This document shows, piece by piece, positions 1-5,104 of a stretch of 5,104 bases of DNA. The position numbers and the translations under genes are program-made. The notes beneath the pieces were generated by a model. It made no database searches. It was not told the DNA's origin and saw only the letters and a list, made by a program, of their open reading frames with translations. This DNA is from CAKSQF01 sp963628435 (lineage in GTDB: Bacteria; Bacillota; Clostridia; Oscillospirales; CAG-272), in the NCBI GenBank assembly GCA_963628435.1, contig CAVGEY010000038.1, forward strand, positions 1-5,104. Reading direction: 5' to 3'. The stretch's first letter is position 1, and every line of letters starts with the position of its first letter.

Positions 1-1
1 G

Positions 2-418
2 TATAATGCCGCCGCCGACCACCAAATAAAGACCGGGCTTTACGGTAAAATCGAGCCTGCCGTCCGCATCGGTTGTTCCCGACGCGGTCGGAGCGAGCTT
101 GTCCGCCTGCACATAGCCCTTGAGAGTTGTGGCAAGAGTGTTCCACCCGGAAGCATCCAAACCGTCCACACTGATAGGATAGTCGGAAAAATCGGAGGTA
201 AGCGTAAATTCGGAGTAAGGCGAAATATTCGCCAGCTTGTAAACATCGAATTTGGCCTCGGGCAGAGCAGTGTCGCCGTATCGGTAGTCTACGGTGAGAG
301 TAACATCTCTGTTCGTATCAATCACACCTGTGGCAAATACCTGCGGCTGAAAGATTACCGCAAGCATAAGCGTACACAGAAGCGCCGCAAATATTCTTTT
401 GTTTGATAATTTTTCCAT
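2..418 (-). CDS. SpaA-type minor (probably basal) pilin, N-terminal part, cut by the left window edge
   Basis: The frame is open from the ATG at 418 to the window edge, giving 139 residues without a stop. Residues 1-29 form a signal peptide: basic start (MEKLSNKR), hydrophobic core, likely cleavage after VFA. The mature part starts with a beta-sandwich pilin pattern, VTLTVDYRYGDTALPEAKFDVYKLA in two halves at about 39-63, then a TTDADGRLDFTV strand and PGLYLVVGG near the end, as in the N-terminal domain of clostridial SpaA-like minor pilins. The lysine usual in the first strand of isopeptide CnaB domains is replaced by Tyr/Arg (Y45 R46), so this domain may lack the crosslink. The start is supported by GAGGTG 6 bases upstream. 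It lies 5 bases after the sortase stop, so it belongs to the same operon. A minor subunit next to a class C sortase is usually the basal or anchor pilin; that role is inferred, since the C-terminus and any sorting signal lie outside the window. Confidence 0.85.
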   Translation of the reverse strand, partial: MEKLSNKRIFAALLCTLMLAVIFQPQVFATGVIDTNRDVTLTVDYRYGDTALPEAKFDVYKLANISPYSEFTLTSDFSDYPISVDGLDASGWNTLATTLKGYVQADKLAPTASGTTDADGRLDFTVKPGLYLVVGGGII

Positions 419-423
419 AAACT

Positions 424-1254
424 TCACCTCGAAGATTTCCGTTTTCTATTATCATTTACGATGAGCCAGACCATTAACAAAATCAGGAGAGGAGCTGCCA
501 CGATGGGCGCTACAATCAGAGGCTCTATCTGAATCGCCTCGGAGGTAAGGCGAACGGTTTTCGCTTCCTCCTCGGTTTCTGTTCTGTGACCTCTCACCAG
601 CAAACGGTGAGAATTGACGCCGTATGGGGTGCAGGTAACCAGAGTGAAATAATCCTTGCCTTCCACGATTTGCAGCTCGACGGTATCATTGGGCTCAACA
701 ATAAGAATTTGATCGACCTCATAGGTCAGCACTTCGTCAAGTACCCGTATGGAGAAAGTGTCTCCCTCGCAAAGCTTGTCCAGCTCGGAAAAGAGCTTTG
801 CGCTCGGCAACCCTCTGTGGCCGGATACAACGCAATGCGTGCTTTCGCCGCCGACAGGCAGGGAAGTCCAGTCTATGTGGCCTATGGCGACCTGCAAAAT
901 ACTTTCGTCGGTTCCGTGATAGAGCGGCAGATAGCAGTTGATGCTCGGAATCTCGATATATCCCATAATGCCGTTGCCGCCGATATTCAGCAGATTTTCG
1001 TATTCTTTTTCATCCTCTTCGGAAAGAAGATAGCGGTTGTCACGTTCCGAAATCCGCGCATTATAGTTTTGTGCAGCCGATAAAAGCTGATTTTTGACAT
1101 CAGAGTCAATTCCCGCAACCTTCTCCGCGTATGAAACGATCATCTTGGTCTGATGATAACGGTTCCAATAATCGCTTACGGAGGGGTAGAGCAGTAAGGA
1201 CAATCCTATAATGAACGCAAGGGCAAAAATAACAGATGAAATTTTATTCTTCAC
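424..1254 (-). CDS. Class C sortase (pilin polymerase)
   Basis: A 276-residue membrane transpeptidase that cleaves LPxTG-type sorting signals between Thr and Gly and joins the acyl-enzyme product to a lysine of the next pilin. The catalytic residues are all visible: His146 in SGHRGLPSA, Cys208 in TLVTCTPYG, Arg217 in NSHRLLVRG. The core from about residue 96 (GIMGYIEIPSI, LPLYHGT, TSLPVGGEST) is typical of class C. It has an N-terminal membrane helix (about 5-23) and a C-terminal one (about 246-266) ending in a basic tail, NDNRKRKSSR; the second helix is a class C hallmark. The GTG start at 1254 is preferred because AAGGAG lies 9 bases upstream and translation then begins at MKNKISSVIF, just before the membrane helix. 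An ATG at 1389 would add 45 residues, overlap the pilin gene and translate a hairpin. The usual DP[F/W/Y] lid motif is not apparent before the core (the region reads SERDNRYLLSEED). It lies between the major and minor pilin genes, which are its likely substrates. Confidence 0.95.
   Translation of the reverse strand: MKNKISSVIFALAFIIGLSLLLYPSVSDYWNRYHQTKMIVSYAEKVAGIDSDVKNQLLSAAQNYNARISERDNRYLLSEEDEKEYENLLNIGGNGIMGYIEIPSINCYLPLYHGTDESILQVAIGHIDWTSLPVGGESTHCVVSGHRGLPSAKLFSELDKLCEGDTFSIRVLDEVLTYEVDQILIVEPNDTVELQIVEGKDYFTLVTCTPYGVNSHRLLVRGHRTETEEEAKTVRLTSEAIQIEPLIVAPIVAAPLLILLMVWLIVNDNRKRKSSR
425..430 (-). promoter_or_regulatory. Ribosome-binding site of the minor pilin, overlapping the sortase stop codon
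   Basis: The minus strand reads GAGGTG, then AAGTTT, then ATG at 418: a good Shine-Dalgarno match with a 6-base spacer. The site overlaps the last sortase codons and the first bases of its TGA stop, so ribosomes finishing the sortase end close to the next start. This favours translational coupling and decides the start of the minor pilin. Confidence 0.75.
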
Positions 1255-1263
1255 GATAGGACT

Positions 1264-1269
1264 CTCCTT
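1264..1269 (-). promoter_or_regulatory. Ribosome-binding site that fixes the GTG start of the sortase
   Basis: The minus strand reads AAGGAG followed by 9 bases and then GTG at 1254. This near-perfect Shine-Dalgarno match is the main reason for choosing the GTG start over the upstream in-frame ATG at 1389. Its GGAGA (1263-1267) is complementary to the TCTCC in the 3' arm of the upstream hairpin (1285-1289), so an alternative pairing could hide the site. Confidence 0.8.
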
Positions 1270-1279
1270 GCCGCTGCGG

Positions 1280-1303
1280 GCAGGGGAGAATAGTCTCCCC
1301 CGC
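1280..1303 (-). promoter_or_regulatory. GC-rich RNA hairpin between major pilin and sortase genes
   Basis: Read as minus-strand RNA, GCGGGGGAGA pairs with UCUCCCCUGC around a four-base CUAU loop. This gives a 10-base-pair stem with one G-U pair. It lies in the 85-base gap between the pilin stop and the sortase start, ending 10 bases before the sortase ribosome-binding site. No run of U follows, so it does not look like a standard intrinsic terminator. In pilus operons the backbone pilin is needed in far greater amount than the sortase; a 3' hairpin that protects the pilin message or weakens read-through would fit. That role is inferred from position and structure only. Confidence 0.55.
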
Positions 1304-1339
1304 GTCACAACGAATTTTTCGACAGTTAAATGTTTTTGC

Positions 1340-2791
1340 TTAATTTTCGGTTCCCATGCGTTTTTTGACAACAAAGAACACCAGCGCACTGACAGTCAGA
1401 AGACCGCCGAGAACATAAAAGATTGTGGTGCCTATGCCGCCTGTGGTCGGCAGGACCGTACCCGATTGGTTGTTGATTTTAACTGTGAGTTCTTTTTGCG
1501 CAAGGGTTGTTTCATTCGAAGCATCCGAACGTTCTACCTTGCATTCAATATCTTCGGACAGAATATTATATCCGCGGGGAGCGTCAATTTCACGCAGATA
1601 GTATGTTTCCGCATCAACACCCGCGATTTCGATCTTGCCGGCGGCGTTTGTGGTCATAATCGAGCCGGCAGACCAATCTTCATTTTCGGCAGGCAGATTA
1701 ACCCAGCCTGTCAGTTTTCCGTCGGCAATGACGGCCACCTTACTCTTGTCACTGTTCAGAAGAACAAACTTTGCATCCGAAAGGACATTCTCGGTATTAC
1801 CGTTGCCGTATTTGAGAATATCGAATTTCCATGTGTATGTTTTTGCAGTGCTGCGGGGTGTAACACTTGTCGCCGTTTCGCCGTAATGCAGATAGCTGTT
1901 GTTGACAGCCTCGCCTCCGGCTACGGCTTTGTCGTTCAGCGTTGCCGAGTATCCGATATACAGAGTTGCGGTCGATGTCAGACCGTCCAGATATGTTCCG
2001 GTAAAGGAAATCTCAAAGGCGCAGCCGTCGTCGAGACCTTCGGTTTTCAGTGTATAATTGTCGGCGGAAAGTTCGGAAGACAGCGTGGAATCGGTATAAA
2101 CCTTGATGCTGTCGGCATTAAGGGTAAGATCTTCGGTCATAGTATCATGGAAAACAACATTTTCTGAGCCCTTCGGCAGGGTGACTGTGCTCTTGTAGCT
2201 TACAGTCTGACCGATTTCCGCGTCGTTGACATTTCCGTATGTGCTGTCGGAATCTTCAAGAACTGTCTTTACATTGGTAGGAGCTTCGTTCTTTTCTTTA
2301 ACGGTTACGCTGGGTGCGGTGGTCGTCAGAGAGCAGAGCGTACCGAGTGTGGAATCTAACAGATAGTAGCCGAGATTCAGTCCTGTGAATGAAACCGATT
2401 CGGAAGCTGCAATCTCAGTTCCCTGATTTGCGATAGTGTTTCCTTTTGCGTAAGCCTGCGCGAGTTTCGCAAATGCGGCGGCATCCGCGCCCGATTTCCA
2501 TGTTACATAGCCCTGATCGTCCACTTCAACATAGACGCCTTTGATGTCCGTGCCGTTAATGAATCTGTCCCACGCCTCGGCTGCCTTGTAGACATACGCG
2601 CCGGTTGCGGTGTTGTAGCTTTCAAGGACAAGAATCTGATAAACGGTGTATGTCTGACCGGTAACGGCATTGTCGATGGTGATAGAGCCGCTGTTGTCGT
2701 TTGTGCCGCTTTCCGCAAATGCGGCGGTACCCATTGCAAGCACCATTGCGAGCGCCAGCAACAGAGCAAAGAGTTTCGTAATGTTTTTCAT
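1340..2791 (-). CDS. Major (backbone) pilin, LPTTG-anchored SpaA-type fimbrial subunit
   Basis: A 483-residue secreted subunit that should form the pilus shaft. Residues 1-26 are a signal peptide (MKNITKLFALLLALAMVLAM core, cleavage after AFA). An N-terminal domain (about 34-168) ends in SVTVKEKN, where K167 is the best candidate for the lysine that joins the sorting signal of the next subunit; the classical YPK form is not present. A middle domain (about 172-314) has candidate isopeptide residues K175, D216 and N297 or N298. A C-terminal CnaB domain (about 320-441) has K327 in ILKYG, E401 in the E-box YYLREIDAPRGYN and N440. The sorting signal is LPTTG at 447-451, then a hydrophobic helix and a KKRMGTEN tail. 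The ATG at 2791 is chosen because it begins the signal peptide and has AAAGGG 8 bases upstream; an in-frame ATG at 2893 would bury the signal peptide behind 34 polar residues. Size, domains and position directly before the class C sortase indicate the backbone subunit. The role is strongly inferred. Confidence 0.92.
   Translation of the reverse strand: MKNITKLFALLLALAMVLAMGTAAFAESGTNDNSGSITIDNAVTGQTYTVYQILVLESYNTATGAYVYKAAEAWDRFINGTDIKGVYVEVDDQGYVTWKSGADAAAFAKLAQAYAKGNTIANQGTEIAASESVSFTGLNLGYYLLDSTLGTLCSLTTTAPSVTVKEKNEAPTNVKTVLEDSDSTYGNVNDAEIGQTVSYKSTVTLPKGSENVVFHDTMTEDLTLNADSIKVYTDSTLSSELSADNYTLKTEGLDDGCAFEISFTGTYLDGLTSTATLYIGYSATLNDKAVAGGEAVNNSYLHYGETATSVTPRSTAKTYTWKFDILKYGNGNTENVLSDAKFVLLNSDKSKVAVIADGKLTGWVNLPAENEDWSAGSIMTTNAAGKIEIAGVDAETYYLREIDAPRGYNILSEDIECKVERSDASNETTLAQKELTVKINNQSGTVLPTTGGIGTTIFYVLGGLLTVSALVFFVVKKRMGTEN
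1439..1453 (-). other. LPTTG sorting motif of the major pilin
   Basis: These bases encode LPTTG, followed by GIGTT, a hydrophobic stretch and KKRMGTEN. This is the cleavage site of the sortase, which would cut between Thr and Gly. The short tail after the membrane stretch is normal for cell-wall sorting signals. Confidence 0.9.
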
Positions 2792-2895
2792 AGTCGTTTC
2801 CCTTTCATTTTTTGTTTTATTTCGTATTTTATGTTTACTTTGATATCGAATACAGTCGGGCGCAAATAAGATTCGCCGTATCTGCGGAGGCATTC
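2792..2895 (-). promoter_or_regulatory. A-rich untranslated leader of the major pilin
   Basis: The 104 bases between the large pilin stop and the major pilin ATG become strongly A-rich and C-poor on the transcribed strand over the last 55 or so bases, ending in AAAGGG 8 bases before the ATG. Such an open, weakly structured leader fits efficient ribosome loading on an abundant pilin message. A TAAAAT at 2826-2831 resembles a -10 box, but no good -35 box lies at the right distance, so I do not call a separate promoter. Confidence 0.4.
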
Positions 2896-2909
2896 TTATC
2901 CGAGCCTCC
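2886..2909 (-). repeat. Short inverted repeat across the stop codon of the large pilin
   Basis: On the minus strand GGAGGC and GCCTCC form a perfect 6-base inverted repeat around a 12-base loop that contains the TAA stop. It may form a modest hairpin at the end of the large pilin reading frame. No U-tract follows, so it is not called a terminator. Part of the left arm (GGGAGG) also resembles a ribosome-binding site before an ATG at 2893. Function is unknown and a chance occurrence is possible. Confidence 0.3.
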
Positions 2910-5104
2910 CTTCACGCTTGCACCTCAGCCTGTATCCGCCTACAATGGCGAATGTCATAAATAACAGTCCCGCCACGGTAATCCAATGTGTTCCCATGCC
3001 GCCTGTTGACGGCAGTTCAACACCCGGAGTGTTGTGAACGGTAACGGTTCGGTCTTTTGTGCTGCTTATTTCAAATGCGGCGCTGTCGCCGTTCGCAAGC
3101 AGCTGAGTGCCTTCTTTAATCAGCACAATATAGCCGTTGTGTGCCGTTTCGGTCAGCCTGATTTCAGAACCGGTATAGACAGTGAGCGTTACGCTCTCTC
3201 CGTTTTTCAGACTGAAAGTTGCCGTTTTTCCGTCATCGGACAGCGTGTATCCGTCTCCCGACTTCATCGCCTCGCTGCTGGTCAGCGTAAAGGGAAAGTC
3301 CTCGTTTGCCGCCGAGCTGCCGTCTACCGCTTTTGTGATGGTAAGCAGAGCAGAAGCACGGTTGACAAAATCAAATGTTTTTACCGGACTGTTTGTCAGA
3401 TCCTGAACACCGTTCGGAAGGGAAGTCATATCCCATGATTTGTACGCAAAGTAGGTTATTGCTCCGTCGGATGTATCGCTGTATCCCGATGGTACGGTTG
3501 TTTCTTTTATTCCGTAAACCACGCCGTAATCGATTCGGACGAAATCGGTGTAGCCTTCCGCATCGGTGGTAATCGTTGTCATTACGTCTGTTACCTCCGT
3601 GGGGAGAGCGCTCATTGCGAAAACCTCGGCGACCGTGCCGATGCGGTATATGGTAAATCCCGCGTTTTCGACAGGCTGTGAAGGACTGCGGTCGTCGGTT
3701 TTGTGAACACGTACAAGGCCGTTGGTACCTCCGGCCGTGCCGCTGGAGCCGTATACCTGACCGCTGATTACGGTACGCGTCGTGCTTCGCTCGGGAATTT
3801 CAATGCCCGGAATCGTAATTTCATTGGCGGCGTCTTCGTTGGAGAAGGTTTCGCCGGCGCCGAGCAATACAAGCGCTTTGTATGTGATTGTATATGCCGT
3901 TTCGTCTTGCAGCCCCGATAAAACGAACGCGCTTCCGCCGCCCGTAACTTTAAGCGTCAGCTCGGGATAAGACGAAAGAGGCTCTCCGTTGATAAGCATT
4001 GTCGATTCGTCAAGTGATAATGCACTGCCCATGATATCCTGAAGCTCGAAACTTTGCTTTTCGGAACTTTCGGGAATCATGTTGCTCGCCGCACTGTTAA
4101 TGATAACCTGAAATTCTGCGTATGGGGCCGTATCCGTGGTGTAAGTGCAGGTCTTGTCTGCAACGATAGGCGGTTGTATGGCGGTTGATGCCGTTATGTT
4201 CTTCATGCGTGTCGGCTCATAAACCGTGCCGCCTGCCGCATTCCGCAGACCGATTTTCACAGTGTTTGTAAAGCTCTTCTTTTCGGTCAGCTCTTCATAA
4301 TTTCCGCTGTATCTTGTAAGAATATACAAATCCTGCACAGTTGAGGTGTCGGTATACATCGGGAATTCCAGCGTGGTGGTTCCGTCACTGTTGACCGTAA
4401 TTGTCGGAATAACGTTGTCGGCACCGCCTGCCGTGGGATTCGGATTGCCGTATGCCGCCGCCACGAATTCGAGACCTGCGGGCAGCGTGTCCACAACGGT
4501 GGAATACTGTCTGAAATTCTCATAGCGCATTGTAACATTTGTATCTCTGTCGTACAGGTTGTAATTGAGTCCCAGACCGCCGATTTTCCAGATGATCAGG
4601 TCGTTCTGCGAGCTTACTGCGCTTTTGTTTTCCTTGCCGAGATAGGAGTATGCGCGCCAGCGCTGTTTTTCTCCTCCTCCCGATTCGGTTGATGTACCGT
4701 TGCTCCAATAGAGTGTGTTCGTAATCAGGCAGTCATCGCTTCTCAAATTTAAGTTTTCATGTTCTACGAGGGTGTAATATTTGATTCTGTACCTGCCGAC
4801 TATGACATTGTTGTCTTTGAAACGGAAATACAGACTGTCATTGTATACCTGACTGCCGTAAATCGTTTTGGCAAGCGAAATGACAAATCTGTCATCGTCT
4901 ACTGCGATATAGTCGTTCGCGTCCGAATCCCAGACTTCAATCGAAACGATGGTGTCGGCTGCATTATTCGGAAAATGGTGTATGTTTGCGCCGCCGCCGA
5001 TGTCATTGGTCATATCCCTGAAATAGAAATCGGTTACGCTCTGACTTTCGGTGCCGACTGAAATTTCAATCTGGTTCAGTATCCTGGTGTCAAAATAGTC
5101 TGCC
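2896..5104 (-). CDS. Large LPSTG-anchored pilin, probable tip pilin/adhesin, 5' end outside the window
   Basis: The frame is open from the right edge to TAA at 2896, about 735 residues; the Met at 5013 has no special claim as the start, because the frame continues upstream (ADYFDTRILNQIEISVGTES). Counting from that Met: about 135-255 is a CnaA-like beta domain with candidate crosslink residues K143, D175 and N250. About 280-400 is a second one with K287, D326 and N397. About 432-551 is a SpaA/CnaB domain with K438 in VRVHKTD, E504 in YGIKETTVPSGY and N551 in FDFVNR. About 556-661 is another CnaB-like domain with K561 in LTITKAV, E622 in LTETAHNGY and N661 in VTVHN. The sorting signal is LPSTG at 667-671, then a hydrophobic helix and a basic tail (RLRCKREGRLG). 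It is first in the visible operon, 104 bases before the major pilin. Large multidomain pilins in this position usually sit at the fibre tip and bind host or matrix targets. The binding part would be N-terminal and is not seen; the ligand is unknown. Confidence 0.9.
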   Translation of the reverse strand, partial: ADYFDTRILNQIEISVGTESQSVTDFYFRDMTNDIGGGANIHHFPNNAADTIVSIEVWDSDANDYIAVDDDRFVISLAKTIYGSQVYNDSLYFRFKDNNVIVGRYRIKYYTLVEHENLNLRSDDCLITNTLYWSNGTSTESGGGEKQRWRAYSYLGKENKSAVSSQNDLIIWKIGGLGLNYNLYDRDTNVTMRYENFRQYSTVVDTLPAGLEFVAAAYGNPNPTAGGADNVIPTITVNSDGTTTLEFPMYTDTSTVQDLYILTRYSGNYEELTEKKSFTNTVKIGLRNAAGGTVYEPTRMKNITASTAIQPPIVADKTCTYTTDTAPYAEFQVIINSAASNMIPESSEKQSFELQDIMGSALSLDESTMLINGEPLSSYPELTLKVTGGGSAFVLSGLQDETAYTITYKALVLLGAGETFSNEDAANEITIPGIEIPERSTTRTVISGQVYGSSGTAGGTNGLVRVHKTDDRSPSQPVENAGFTIYRIGTVAEVFAMSALPTEVTDVMTTITTDAEGYTDFVRIDYGVVYGIKETTVPSGYSDTSDGAITYFAYKSWDMTSLPNGVQDLTNSPVKTFDFVNRASALLTITKAVDGSSAANEDFPFTLTSSEAMKSGDGYTLSDDGKTATFSLKNGESVTLTVYTGSEIRLTETAHNGYIVLIKEGTQLLANGDSAAFEISSTKDRTVTVHNTPGVELPSTGGMGTHWITVAGLLFMTFAIVGGYRLRCKREGRLG
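3001..3015 (-). other. LPSTG sorting motif of the large pilin
   Basis: These bases encode LPSTG followed by GMGTH, a hydrophobic stretch and a basic tail. It differs from the backbone LPTTG only at the third position and shares the following G-x-G-T pattern, consistent with processing by the same class C sortase. Confidence 0.9.

Noticed and set aside
586..1083. A 165-codon plus-strand open frame antisense to the sortase
   Set aside because: The opposite strand encodes all sortase catalytic motifs. The plus-strand product has no recognisable domain and I see no convincing promoter for it.
1255..1389. In-frame ATG at 1389 as the sortase start
   Set aside because: It would overlap the pilin gene by 50 bases, translate the hairpin, and add residues unlike any sortase N-terminus. 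The GTG at 1254 has a near-perfect ribosome-binding site.
1211..2167. A 318-codon plus-strand open frame antisense to the major pilin
   Set aside because: It lies opposite a well-supported pilin gene. Its translation is rich in Cys, Phe and Arg and shows no domain, so it is a shadow.
2788..2808. Six-codon mini-frame (MKGKRL) whose TGA overlaps the major pilin ATG
   Set aside because: The ATGA overlap is suggestive of coupling, but the mini-frame has no ribosome-binding site of its own and its second and third codons are the pilin ribosome-binding site itself.
2826..2855. Possible promoter before the major pilin, with TAAAAT as a -10 box
   Set aside because: At 17-18 bases upstream the sequence (TGTATT or CTGTAT) is a poor -35 box, and A/T-rich hexamers are expected by chance in this leader.
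2792..2893. In-frame ATG at 2893 that would extend the major pilin by 34 residues, with a GGGAGG 11 bases upstream
   Set aside because: The extension is polar and basic and would bury a clear signal peptide. The ATG at 2791 has its own AAAGGG site and begins exactly at the signal peptide. The open frame in the leader is short enough to be chance.

Overview
The window is the middle of a sortase-assembled pilus operon from a Gram-positive bacterium, very probably a gut-type member of the Clostridia. The signs are C-terminal LPxTG sorting signals, a class C (pilin-polymerising) sortase with a C-terminal membrane helix, CnaB/SpaA-type pilin domains, purine-rich Shine-Dalgarno sites and a balanced base composition. 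I cannot name the species. All real genes lie on the minus strand, so transcription runs from the right edge to the left edge.

In transcription order: (1) 5104 to 2896, a large surface pilin, open at its 5' end. About 735 residues are visible, with what look like four isopeptide-type domains and an LPSTG anchor; it is probably the tip pilin/adhesin. (2) 2791 to 1340, a 483-residue major (backbone) pilin with signal peptide, a pilin-like lysine motif, two predicted isopeptide domains and an LPTTG anchor. (3) 1254 to 424, a 276-residue class C sortase with a GTG start behind an AAGGAG ribosome-binding site. (4) 418 to 2, the first 139 residues of a further SpaA-type minor pilin, probably the basal or anchor subunit, cut by the left edge. 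Genes 3 and 4 are 5 bases apart and look translationally coupled.

The genes fit one machine. The three pilins are exported by their signal peptides (that of the tip pilin lies outside the window). The sortase cleaves their LPxTG motifs and joins backbone subunits through a lysine. The large subunit caps the fibre and the minor subunit would end polymerisation and pass the fibre to the cell wall. A strong GC-rich hairpin without a U-tract lies between the major pilin and the sortase and could help keep pilin output above sortase output.

There are no RNA genes, mobile elements, CRISPR arrays or convincing intrinsic terminators, and no gene-free stretch over about 105 bases. This is a recognisable kind of system, not a new one. 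The points most worth checking are the inter-gene hairpin, the apparent lack of a canonical sortase lid, and the unusual pilin motif.
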